This document shows, piece after piece, positions 33,404 through 46,121 of a stretch of DNA of 64,000 nt. Below the pieces are notes generated by a model. That model saw only the letters and a program-made list of their open reading frames with translations. It had not been told where the DNA came from and ran no database searches. Position 1 is the stretch's first letter, and each line of letters begins with the position of its first letter. Location of the stretch: assembly GCA_016801885.1 (NCBI GenBank), contig CM028882.1, positions 17,129,047 through 17,193,046 on the forward strand. The letters are read 5' to 3'. The position numbers were made by a program, and so were the translations under genes. This stretch comes from Toxotes chatareus. Lineage: Eukaryota; Chordata; Actinopteri; Toxotidae.

Positions 33404-36400
33404 ATGAGTCTGTTCAATTTAGACCGTTTTCGTTTCGAGAGGAAGCCAGCGACCGCAACGAACGAAGACAAGGATAGCGGCTCCAAAAGTCCAGAATCTG
33501 AGAAGGAGAACAAGCCAGGTAACTAGCAGATGTTTATGCTAGCGTGCATTGCTGGTAGTCAGATGTGTCAGGCACACTATCGTTAGCATTAGTTAAGTAA
33601 TGCGGTTTTTGTTAACATGCTGTCCCCCAAACTGTCATATTATTGTTTTATTTTGATTATTGAGTGAGGTTATGTGCGTGTTTTGTAGCTGGACAAGTAA
33701 TTTAAATTTGATTACCTTGAATGCATTATGTCTGGTCTATACCTATAATGTGAAGGTATTTTGGAAATGGCAGTTGGAGGTTTGAGATATCACTCTACTC
33801 TTCGTTCTTTCCAGAAGAAAACACTGAAGTTGTATAAATGTTATGATGAGACAAGAGACTCTACAGTAGCAGCATATCCTGATGCAGACATACATACATA
33901 CTTTTACATGAGAGGCAGGCAGCTGAACACTGTCATGCACCATGGAGCGAAAGTTTCTGCAAACTTAGCAAATGAACAAGATAGTATGCCAAGATAGTAT
34001 ATACAATTTTTCAATCCCATCCCTTTTATCTTGTCTCATGTTATCTATTATTGTTGTGAGTGCATGTGCTAACTTCTTTTTACCATTATGTTTTTCAGCT
34101 CAGACAAAACCTGCCAAAGCCCCACCAAAGTCCCATGCCCGAGGAGTGGTTTTTGAGGAAGTCCTCTCTATTGACTTAGAGGAGGATGAGGTCCTCTCTG
34201 AACCAAAGATGAAAATAACATCAACTAGAAAGTCCAAGTAAGTGTTAGCTGAAATTATAACATTTCACTTTTGTCACATCCACGCTGATTCATTCTGTTT
34301 CTCTTCTACAGTAATCTCAAAGGGAAATCATCCAAAACTGTGGTATCAGATCATACAGATGATGAGGATAACGAATTGGAGGAAAAAATTAACAGTCTAC
34401 TGGAGATGTTTCCTCAGTTGACTAGGAAGGAGGTTTTAGAGGTGAGTCGAGACAAAGCAGAAGCTTTGCAGCTTTTCAGCATGTAACACATTAGTTTAAT
34501 ACCACAGATGCCGCATTGCTATTTTCAGGGAATGTGCTTCAATGTTATTTGCTGTCCACATATCTGGATAGATATAACTGACTTTACTGTAAACCAGCTT
34601 TAGCATAAATGTGTTATCATGACAAAATTGTTAATTTATGTATTGAGCAGCTATAATGTGGACATTGTTCAATCTCCTGATTTTTGTCTTATTCAAAGCA
34701 CCTTGTTCTGTTCTGTTTTCAGGTCGTTAGGAGCACAAGCACATTGGATGGTGCTGTGTCTGTCTGCCTTTTAAGGTTTGGTGATAAAGAAGGTGAATAA
34801 TCACTTTTTTTATAAGCACATAATGACAGCCCATCCTCATTTTAACATGAAGAAAAGTCAAGCACTTTTCTGTGAGACATTGTAACGTAGGAGACTTTAT
34901 TTAAAGTTGGAGAAAAATTATCAGCTTCCCCCTAAAACACCATTAAAATATATTTGAAGGAGGATAAGTTGTATTCCAAAATGTTTTGTCTCATTTTCTG
35001 GGCCAAGACTGAACCTGGTGTACACATTTGGAGAAAAGTAGGAAATATTTCCATGTGGGAAATATGTCACAGTAAAAGCGTATTGCAATGCGTACCAAAA
35101 TTATATCTGCCTAGCTGGCTACTTTTCTCAGTGTTGTTCTTTTAAGAACACTGGCTATTTTGTCTTCTCAGCTCCAGATCAAAGCAGGAAGAGAAAGCTG
35201 GATGGATCCAGCAGTTCTCAGGACAATGGGGAGATTCAGGCCAGCAAGAAGAGGAGACCATCAGTGGTAATATTACTAATTCTACTATCGATAGGGTTCA
35301 CAATGTTACTGGCATGAAATTCACACATTTTCAAAGTTGTAGTTTTAATGTTCACGTACAAAGAAATCAGTGTAAGTGTTTGTGCTGCTTTCCAACACTA
35401 TAACATAGATTTTACACTCACACTGCTTTAATGAAGATTAATGTATGGTGAACCTACACAGCTGCAAGCATATTTTGGGTTTCCCCTCCCTGCACATTGC
35501 ACATCTCTATAGCTTATTAAAAACTTTTTCTCCTCTTTTCTTGTGTGTAAACCAGAAGGCCTCTGACGAAGAAGATAACGAAGGTAAAGAGCCAAGCTGG
35601 GAGAAGCAAGAGGCCATGGTGCGAAGACTGCAGAAAAAGTTCCCTGACCAGGACAAGGAGGTGAAGACACACAGACACTGTGCCCTTCTCTGTAACACTT
35701 TAAGCTGTTTTGGTTTGAGTTTAATTTTAGTCCAATCTGTTTCTACCCTCTCAGACTGACATGATATGACAGCTGTACTAAAACAGTCAACAATGAACCA
35801 TGAATCATTCAGAAATCATGTCATATTTACAAAATATCGGTTATGTCCAGTGATGCTTAAGCAAAGCAGAGCACTTGTCTGTCATCTCTTTTACAGCTAC
35901 TTGTAATTATGACTGACTTTACTGCCAGACTTTACCAGACCTCAATAAGGTTTTGCGAAGCTGTTTCTGGAAACAGTGGACTTTGTGTTTTAGTTCTAAC
36001 CCTGGCTGATATCTTTGTTGTGGTAGGAGCTGCGGATGGTGCTGCAGGAGCACGACTGGAATGTTGAAGACTCTCTGCAGGTTCTGCAAATGTTCTCAGA
36101 CCCAGGTGTGAACACAACAGCTGTCATCTGAATCTAGCCATATTTTCACTGACTTCATATATATATGTACTTTTAATCTTCATATTGTCAACTGATTTGG
36201 AGACTGATTCAGGCCATTGTGTTTTCTTTTTTTTCTGTTGTCAGATAATACCAGCTTCAGCTCACCTGAGACAGAAGAAAAGAAATCCAGGAAATCAAAG
36301 AGCAAAGACAAGTCAAGCAGGGACCACAGAGAGTTGAGGCGCCACAAAGATCACAGAGATAGTACAAATAGGAAGAATCGTAAGGACTCTAAAGACCACA

Positions 36401-39400
36401 GAACTATCAGCGAAACAGAGGGGGACAGTACAGATGATACAGATGCTGCAAAGGACAGCGAAGATGACTCAGACTCAGAAGACAGCAAAGCTTCCAAACA
36501 CAGAGGCAGTGCTTCTACTCTGTCTGCATGGCTTAAAAAAAGTTCTGACTCAGTGTCTTCGTCCTCCTCTGTCAAGAAACCAACTACCTCTACCTCCCTG
36601 AAGCCGTCCTCCTCTTCCTCTGCTGCCCAGATGCTGTCCAGATTTGCCAGTGGGACCAGTATGGCTAAGAAGCAGGCAGCAGAGAGAAAGAGAAAGGCGC
36701 GTGCCTCTGATGAACATGTCAGTTCGGAGGGGGAAAATGACGATGAAGAGGACACAGTTAGCAGCGAGTTTGAGGACTCAGGCGATGAGCTGGACTCTAA
36801 AGGTGGCATGACGGAAGTGAAGAAGGAGATACTTTCCTTCTTCCAAGATGCAACAATAGATGAGCTGTCTCTGATTGCTGGGTGTTCTGTTAAAAAGGCT
36901 CAGAAAATTGTGGAACTGAGACCCTTCGACAGCTGGCAAAGTCTGGTGAGAGCGTGTCTGTTGTATTTACGCACTACACTGAAGTTTTTTGTGCAGAGAC
37001 AACACATTCCTTAAAATCTATTGAATTGAAGAACCTTTCTCCTCCATGCATATCTCATCTCATGCTCTCTTTTATTAGCTTTTCAACAGGTTTTTTTTTT
37101 ACCCCAAAAAAGTCTATCGGTCTATAGAGTAGATATTAAAGGTACTGGTTAATGATAATTATCGCAGGATCTCAGGATGCAACAATAGGGCAGTAAAATA
37201 TTTTTATATTTTTGTATAAATCAAACATAATTCTAAGGTAGTGGTGTTCGCACCTTTTTTTATGTGTTCGGTTTTGTAAAGTGTTTTTAAAACCATTTAG
37301 AATCACACTTCACACACACTACTGTTTCTCAGTGCTATGGCACTAGTGAAGTAATTCAGTGATTTTCAATCATTTAGTCCCTGACCACTGCCAGGCCATT
37401 CAATGATTTGTCAGAGTACATACTAAGAGATTGTACAGTAGTAATCAGTGGGTATTGTGTAGATACTTGACACACAGCGTGAATTCTATGTTCTTTCCTT
37501 TTCAGGTTGACGTCATTACTAAGGAAAATGGACTCTCAGAGGACTTAGTGCTGGGCTGCAGAGTTGTCCTCAAAGAGCGGAAGGTTGTCTTGGGGCTCAT
37601 GTCCAAATGTAACACCATTTCCTCAAAAATGGTCAAACAGGTCACTGAAGTGATGGAGAAGGGCACAGGGTCCATGAAACAGCCCAGCATACTCAAGAGA
37701 CAGTGAGTAACATTCACATCAACACACACACTGTCATTAATGAATACTCCTTAAACTAATAAAGTTTAACCATTCAAAATGAATAAAATTTAGCAATTAT
37801 GCTGGTGTTTTTGTTAAGTTTTCATGTAATTGTCCAAAGGCACAACTTGTTCAAAAGAATTTTTGGGTTAAGTAGTGGAGCTGGATTTTTTTTTCTTCTT
37901 GGAAACACTTCTTTTCTTTTTACCACCTCTGTTACTTTGTGTTTTATTGGATAAACTTTGTTTAATATGCTAATTCTTAGAAAACACGCTAAAACATAAT
38001 GGAAGTTCTCTACGTTATCTCTGCCCATACGGAGAACTTGCTGCTTTCACTGGTGTTACAAGGGTCACAGTTTTGTGTGTTTCCATAAAAGATGGATTAA
38101 AGCTTATCAAAAACATACAGTATGTGTATTTATAAAACAAGAAAGATCCAATTCTTGTTCTCAGTCTGTTATTGGTTGTCTTTCAGGTTCAAGCTGAAAC
38201 CCTATCAGCTGATTGGTCTAAAGTGGCTGCTACTTCTGCATGAGCACAAGCTGAGTGGTATCCTCGCTGATGAAATGGTAAGGAAACCAGCCTAGGACCT
38301 CTGGAAAGAGGCAAGGTGCACTACCATCATTTGTGAAGTGCTGCTTCTCACAATCCCAAAGTCACTCATGTTGACCCTAAATGTCAGCATGAGTGTTACT
38401 GTGCGAGCATCAAAGAGTGCTTTGTGTGGATGTGTTGCCATCCTGCAGGTGAATAAACAGAGTACAGGGGAAGAAAGAAATGGAGTGATAGCAGCAGACT
38501 TTGTTGTTTTAGCCCCAAGATGGTGAGAGAAGTGATAACTTTGTACAGTTTAGTAAAGTTACATTGTCTTTGAGGACTGTCAGGATTTCTGCTATTTGTA
38601 CTGGTGGAATGTGAGCAGAAATGCATGTGTTCAAACATCTTTTTTTTCCGTCCACCTGGCTCTTTCTTTATTTCTTTATCTTTGTGTTTGGTATCAGACT
38701 CTAACTGATTCTGTATCTCTCTGTCCTCTTTCACTCTCTCCTTCACTCCTTCTCTCAGGGTTTGGGCAAAACTATCCAGGCTATAGCGTTTCTGGCCCAG
38801 CTATACCAGAATGGAATAGAGGGTCCTCATCTCATCACTGTGCCGTCCTCTACACTGGGTAATGTCCGCAAATCACACACTTTGCTATGTTGCTCCATCT
38901 TATGTCATATAACCTAACAACAAACACTTAGATAATGTTTAGCATAATGGCCTGTGGTGAACATATAACATTTGTTTTTTGTTATGAGAGAAAGAAATTA
39001 ATGGTTGAAGTTTCCTTAACAGGAAAATGGCCGTGCACTTTTTACTTCACCTTTTGCTCTGGTGTATGTAAACAAATTGCTTGACATTGATGCTAACTGA
39101 TGCTACTCTCTGTCATGTAGATAACTGGGTCAGAGAGCTGAAGCTGTGGTGTCCAAGTCTCAAAGTTCTGGTCTATTATGGTAAGATTCCTCATTTATCT
39201 TTTCACATTGAAATTATTTATGTTTTCTTTCTTATTCAAACACTGCAGTTCACCTGGCGACTTTCAGCGTTGCACAGAGGTAGCTCAAGAGGACTCAACG
39301 TAACGCTTAGCCCACATATTTCTTGAGTCATATTTTTGGATGCTGTGCTATTGTCTGTACCTCACTTAATGAGGGTCTTATTTTGATTAGTAAATTTGTA

Positions 39401-42400
39401 GGACAAACACGTTAGATTGTGTGCTGTCATGTTCTGTGCAGGATCTGTGGAGGACCGCCGCTACCTCAGACACGACATCCTCAATGATGATGTTGAGTTC
39501 AACGTCATAGTGACCACGTGAGCAAACACACAGACACCTTGCGTCATATTTTACATTATCATTACAGCAAAGGTACTACACAAACACCAAATTAGTGTCG
39601 GCTAGAAGAGCCACGAAGACCCTGAAGCAAGTTCTGAGTTCTTTTGTTTTATTTTGTCGCTTGTGTTTGCTTTTGTTTTGCAGTTACAACTTGGCCATAG
39701 GAAACGATAATGATCGAAGCCTTTTCCGCAAGCTGCGGCTGAAGTACGCTGTGTTCGATGAGGGTCACATGCTGAAGAACATGAGCACCCTGCGCTACCG
39801 CCACCTTATGGCTATTAATGTCAGTTCCTTGTCATTTTGTAATGTGTTTTCCACCACAATCATGCCCCCATTTCTTTGCTGTCTTCATATCTGTCATAGA
39901 ATTATTTACCTTTCTGCCCTTCACATCCTGATCATCCTTACACGTACACCTGTATTCCACATAACAGTTTGTTACGTCTCTTTCTCTTTCCCTCTGTTTC
40001 CCTGTAGGCAGAGCATCGCTTGCTGCTGACAGGTACTCCTTTGCAGAACAACCTCTTAGAGCTGATGTCTCTGCTGAACTTCATCATGCCTTCTATGTTC
40101 TCCAGCTCCACTACACAGCTCTCCAAAATGTTTTCTGTGGTAAGTGTGTGAGTGTATGTGACATAGTAAGCTCAATTTGACAGTAACTGCATGCACACCA
40201 CCTGGAAATACTGTACAAGCCAGCCCTCTTCCTAAATCAGTCAGTCATATTCTGGCATGAGAGCTTGTATTTGAAATGCTGATATTCAGCTCAAACTATA
40301 GCAACCTGATACTTTATAAAATAGCAGGTTGTGAGAAGACACCTTTACTTTTCTTACCCTGGCTCTTTGGTCCTTTAGTCTGTTGAAATTATTTGTTTCA
40401 CAAGTGTAAAACAAGAACAAAAATGTTTTGCAAGCAGTAAAAAGGAAAGTTTTATTTATTTTATTTTTTATTTTTTGGCCAATTAGACCAAATGTTTAAC
40501 GTTGTATATTACGTGTCAGAAATCCCATGAGGAGCAGAGCCGTTTTGAGAGGGATCGCATTTCTCAGGCCAAACTCATCATGAAACCGTTTATCCTTCGA
40601 AGAGTCAAGAGCGAGGTGAGTTGATCTTGCAAAGATGTGCGTTTGGACTGTGTGTTTCAATTGTGTTCATAGTGGAAAATTGTCATTACATTTGGTGGTG
40701 AAATGTTGAACCTTTTTGTTTTTTGCTCTTAACAGCCTTCAGTAAAAGTGAGGTTATTTGGCTTCTTTGCATCAAACTGTGTTAAATCATTAATTGTAAT
40801 TGATCCAGTCCAGTGATTTGGTTAGAGTTATAAAATTCAGCTAAGAATCAGAGTGTCCATGAAAACACAGCTAATGTATTTCTGTAGCATTTGATTCTTG
40901 TTACAGTATTCTGCCGAACCATACTTGCAGAAACAAGATTTTTCAGGCAGTACCATTTGCTAACAAGAAAATCATCAGTTAAAATCTTGTTTAAGTATGG
41001 TGAATAACTAATGGTGTTTACTTTTCTCAGGTCCTCAAGCAACTGCCAGCCAAGGAGGAGAAGGTAGAGTTCTGCTCAATGAGCGAGAAACAGCAAGTTC
41101 TCTACCAGACCCTCTTTAAAAAACTCAAGACTTCCACCAATGGCGAGAGTAAGGCTAATTTAAATGGCTGCATTAACTGCTCCCTAATGTGTATCACAGC
41201 TTTATTTTGTGCACATGACAGAAATTAAAGTGTGGTTAATAATTTTTCCCTGCCCTTTCTTTGCAGAGCGTGAGTTGTGTAATGTGATGATGCAGCTGAG
41301 GAAGATGGCAAACCATCCACTGCTTCACAGACAGTACTACACCACAGAAAAGCTCAAAGCCATGAGCAAACTCATGCTCAAGGTCAGTCCTGATCCTTGA
41401 CTGTCTTGTGTTTGTCTTTTTTTTTTTTTGTTTTTTTGCATCTAAATTGTTTTGTCGAGAATCTTTTCCCCGTTGTGCTGTGAAGGCTTAGCTGGTTGAT
41501 GACACAAAGCATTCAAATTACATTGCCGTTGTAAAGTTTTTGGATTGTGGTGAACTGTGTTATCCAATTAATTTAAGTGAACATGGGAGATATTCACCCG
41601 ACCAGCATTAGTGCTAATTTTACTCCAACACAGGATAGTGATAGCAAAGCTTTTTTTAATCAACACTACACTGTATTTTCAGTTGGAATAATCTGAATTA
41701 TTCAATCTGTCATTTGTTTACTCTCCCACACAAATGTTTCAGTTTTTACTCTTCCGTCTGTAATATTCTTGGGGTATTTCTCTGACCCATCATGTTAAAT
41801 GTTTCCTCCCTTTTTCTGCCCTTTCCTCCTCAGGAGCCAACTCACTTTGATGCAGAAGCTAGTCTGATCCAGGAGGACATGGAAGTGATGTCAGACTTTG
41901 AGCTGCATTGTCTGTGCCAGCAGTACTCCTCCATCAGCTCCTACCAGCTTGAAAACAATATCCTGCTTGACTCTGGGAAATTCCACCACCTCACAGAACT
42001 GCTGGCCTCTCTTAAAAACAAGGTATAAACAGATGTGCAGAATCATCCAGAAGTAGTGCAGACTGCACGTACGAAGGAGTAAAAGAGCATGTAGCTTAAC
42101 TTTGCTTTAATCCCACAGGGAGACAGAGTGGTATTATTCAGTCAGTTCACCATGATGCTGGACATTGTGGAGGTTCTGCTGAAACATCTCAAGCACCGTT
42201 ATGTCAGACTGGATGGATCCACACCCATTGCAGACAGGTCAGAGTTGTGTCAGGTCTAGTACACTGAAGTTAGATAACGATAATTCAAATAATTCACAAT
42301 AATTCACATTTAAAATCTTGTAAAACTCTTTTTGGCACCCCTACTTCCAACGGCATAAATTTCCTTATGATGTCAAGGGACCAATTATATATATGTAGAT

Positions 42401-44133
42401 TTTGTTTTTAAGGCCAAAAAGATATATTAGTTAACCTGTCATACATGCATGCACTCATGCATCTGTTTTTCTAGCTGTTACTTTGGGGGGGGAAATATTT
42501 GATGTCAAAATGAGGGAAAAAGGTGTTTGGTATTCAGCTTTGTCAGCAAACCATAAATTGTGATGATTTCTTTTCCCTGCAGGATTGTGTTGATTGATGA
42601 GTTCAACACAGACACTGACATATTTGTGTTCCTGCTGTCGACACGTGCTGGTGGCCTGGGCATCAACCTCACCTCGGCTAATGTTGTCATTCTGCATGAC
42701 ATCGACTGCAATCCCTACAACGACAAACAGGCAGAGGACAGGTGTCACCGTGTAGGGCAGACCAAGTAAGCTGGAATCTGTAAATCACATTCATCTGAGT
42801 TTTACCCAAGAAGGCTGTGAAATTGGAATTCTTATTTATTTATGAGCAATTGGACAGAAAACATTTCTGCTTTATGCATGTAGATTCTGATGGGATTAAA
42901 TTTTCAGGATAGTATAGTAGGTTATTAATTGAAGTTGTAAGACCTCCTCAGTTAAAAATGTTCCTGTTCAGAACAGTTCTTAATATATTGATTTACTGTG
43001 GAGACTAATGTACCTTGCTGTGTTTCAGGACTGTACAGGTGATTAAGCTCATCAGTAAGGACAGCATAGAGGACTGCATACTGCAGCTGGGCCAGAAGAA
43101 ACTAAAGCTGGAGCAGGACATGACTGCTGCTGGAGGTGAGAACATGAATACACACACATACATTATCTCAAATGCATGTATACCATGTCTGATAATTGCT
43201 CTAAGTCCAGGTCAACGGTTGACTGGCATTCCAAGAATTGAGTTAATTGATTATTACGTTGATGTAACAAAAAAAATGTTCAAGGCTCTTAGCAAACTAA
43301 AAAAAAAATCAGAACAAGACCAAACAAGAAGCCTTGCTTCTGTTGTGTCTATCTGGACATCCTCTGATAGAGCACATAGTCATTTCAAGCAGACAGAGAG
43401 TAGCTACTTCTCCAATAACAGCCTTGTGCACATCAACACATGAAAGATAAACGTGGTAAATGAGGAAATAGGGTAAGTACTTCAGACCTTGCTCTGCTCT
43501 AGTAATGAGTGTCCATCACCTCTCCAACCAAGACCTAAAAAGGTCTAAATAAAATATATTTAAAAATAATAAATAGTGATAAATGCCTCACATTAGTAAT
43601 ATCTCAGAATAGCTGAAATCAGTACATCCACCCATAAGATGGGATGAAATTTCTTTCAGAGCATGCAAACCAGTTATAAGACAAATGGTGTATTTCATTC
43701 TAAATTTTGCTCACAACTAGCATCCAGTACCAAAGAGTTAAAGAGTTTTATTTATTATAAAACTGTATTGAAACCAAAGGGAGGCTCAGAGATGAAGCTG
43801 CAGAACAGTAAGTAGCATCAAGATGAACTCCTGAACCACCATTTGTCTAAAACAGTAGCAAGTAGTTTTTTCTGAGACCGGATATCTTAAGCACAACACC
43901 TGGATCCACCTTGCTACCATGCCTGTCTCCAGGGGCCACATGCATGCAGTAGGTCCGAAGCTTGAGGCCTTGTCGTTGCATGTATTTTACTCATATTCTG
44001 TGAGTTTACCGTATCCTTCTGAATTATTTACAAATGGGGAAAAAAAATATAAAGAGTGGTTTGTTTTTTAGGTGGTGAGGGAACCATACCTGAAGATATG
44101 GCATCTTTGCTCAAAGCTTCACTGGGACTGTGA
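33404..44133 (+). CDS. SMARCAD1, SNF2-family ATP-dependent chromatin remodeller
   Basis: SMARCAD1 is a nuclear Fun30-type remodeller that aids heterochromatin maintenance and DNA-end resection. Coding exons: 33404-33518, 34099-34237, 34312-34441, 34723-34792, 35172-35266, 35556-35660, 36027-36105, 36245-36945, 37506-37702, 38187-38277, 38759-38858, 39121-39180, 39442-39517, 39684-39819, 40008-40139, 40520-40615, 41031-41148, 41267-41382, 41834-42022, 42119-42237, 42583-42765, 43029-43135, 44072-44133. All introns are GT-AG, the phases agree, and the product is 1071 residues (human about 1026). The family N-terminus SLFNLDRFRF is present. CUE domains lie near 108-150 and 199-243, and a Ser/Lys/acidic linker is in exon 8. 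Walker A GLGKT is at 575-579 (exons 10/11 split ADEM/GLGKT), the DEGH box at 678-681, and helicase motif VI HRVGQ at 1010-1014. The C-terminus is ASLLKASLGL. No key residue is missing. Fish have two copies; this one is probably smarcad1a. Confidence 0.95.
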
Positions 44134-45315
44134 TGCAAACAAACACATGAAACTTGAGACTGTACAAATACATTTTCTGATGGCATTCCTGTGATCCTGA
44201 GCAGACTTCAGTGGTCTGACTGAACACGCCACTTTTGCGCCTATACTGGAAAAACTACTGAGAATCATATGCTGCCATAAAAAAAAAAAAAAAAAAAAAG
44301 GTTCTGAGATTGAGATCTGACTGACTGTGTAGCATGCTAGCTGTGCCTAAAACACTATTTTTACATGCACACAGTTTTTGCTCTTACTTTGTCTACGAGA
44401 CCAGTATATAAAGGCTAAACAAAAAGTTGACCTCTTAAATATTATGCACTCCACATGCTGCGCAAGAGGCTGCAAGCTGTAGAAACTTGAAAGAACGTGG
44501 TGTTAAGGGGGTTCAGACCAAACTGTCATTACTTTACTGCAGCGTGTGTTGAAGTACACCATCAGACTTGAGATACTCTGAATATTATGACTGAAACAAA
44601 GTATAAAAGTTTAACTTTACATAAAAAATGTGACGTGAACGCATCCTGGTGTTATTCATATTTAGAAAAATGCTGGGAAGGACGATGAAAGCGCTTATAT
44701 ACCGAAAACGTGGTGCACAGGGAATGGTAGATTTTCTTTTACCATCCTTCATACCAGACAGTGTCACTTCTTGCCTGTCATACTTGCCAGTTCTTGCAGT
44801 TTTTGCTGCTGTGATTGACTGCAACATTCGAACAGCAGCAGGAAGAGTGCTGCAGTTCACTTTATTTTCCTCTGCTACCATTCCTTTTCAAACATTTTTG
44901 ATAGTTGTGGTTGCAACAAAAAGACAGCCAAGTATCTGGAAAGTTATATTGTTTGTCCCTGTAAGTGTAATGTGTTGAGTTTGATCCTGATGTCATATTT
45001 TAAGGCTAACTCTGTTACCACCAGTGACATTTTTCAGCAAAGATGAATTTAAGATATAACATAGAATGTCTTACATGAATATGGTGCTTGAATTGGTTTC
45101 TTTGCCGTTTCTACTCCATTAAATATTGTTCCATTAAATATCTTGAGCCAAGTGACACAGAAGATGATTTGGGGAAGCAGCTGCTGCTTTCATGTACTGT
45201 ATAAGTGGCTAATGTGTTGTAAGTGTACAAGTGTTACTGTAAAAGCTTTTACTAAGTCATTTGTATGTTTTTTAGGTTACTGTTTTAACTGAATAATAAA
45301 TATTGGAATAAATAT
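44134..45315 (+). terminator. smarcad1 3' UTR with polyadenylation signals
   Basis: About 1.2 kb follow the stop codon. An A-run lies at 44279-44299, and AATAAA occurs at 45295-45300 and 45307-45312. The 109-codon frame inside it (44649-44978) has no recognisable domain and is treated as chance. The 3' end faces that of the perforin gene, whose signal is at 45801-45806, leaving under 500 bases between the two convergent transcripts. Confidence 0.5.
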
Positions 45316-45800
45316 TTGTGTGGTCGTGCCTACAGGGATTCAGCAGGAGAAGCCACCAGTAGGTAACGCCAGGTTTGGCAACACAGTCTGTGTTATAAAT
45401 GTGGAATGGGTTTTGACTGAAATCAGAGGAAATTTGTTTTTTTTTTACTATGTAAGAAGTACATAGAGGAAAATTCCCCCACTTTTAGTTTCATTTTTAA
45501 ACCACTACAAGATCAAAACGGATTCAAACTTCACCAACCGTGCTTACAAAAAGAAGTTTGCATAATGTCAGAAATCAAATGTAAGGCATTATAAATAACA
45601 AAAAATGCAAATCTGGCAATCTTGATTTGCTCGATTGCTTTTGTTGCTGTATATGGCATACATCTGCCACCACAGACATTGTTTGTCTTTAGAGTGTGTT
45701 TTGTCTTGAGATTATCGATTTATGGTTGTTATATCAGCCTCAGGTTTCAGACAACTAAAGGTTACTTGCAAAGGTAACTGGTGTCCTAAATCAAAATTTC

Positions 45801-45806
45801 TTTATT
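45801..45806 (-). terminator. Probable perforin-like gene polyadenylation signal
   Basis: TTTATT on the + strand is AATAAA on the coding strand, about 315 bases past the stop codon of the perforin-like gene at 46122. Confidence 0.4.
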
Positions 45807-46121
45807 GTGATATCAACAATAGAAGCACAAGGACATTGACTTTGGTTGTTTAAGACTGAGTGTTACAAGACATTTACAAAGAAGACAACCAACAGCTGTT
45901 ATCATTTTTCTTTGCAATCCTATATAGTGTTAACAAGTTTAATGAAATGGTATGTGACAAAAGGGTAGAAAGTTTGTTTGGCATTTTAATATTTCCAGGT
46001 AAAATGCGAGGGAAACAACAGTTTACTAGTTCTGGTTAGAAATTGTGACACTTAAAAATTTAATGCTATTTATCAAGAAAATTTAGTCAAATTTAATTTT
46101 AAAACATTGTAATTATATAAT

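Noticed and set aside
44649..44978. 109-codon hydrophobic frame in the smarcad1 3' UTR
   Set aside because: No homology recognised and located within the untranslated tail between the stop codon and the polyadenylation signals.
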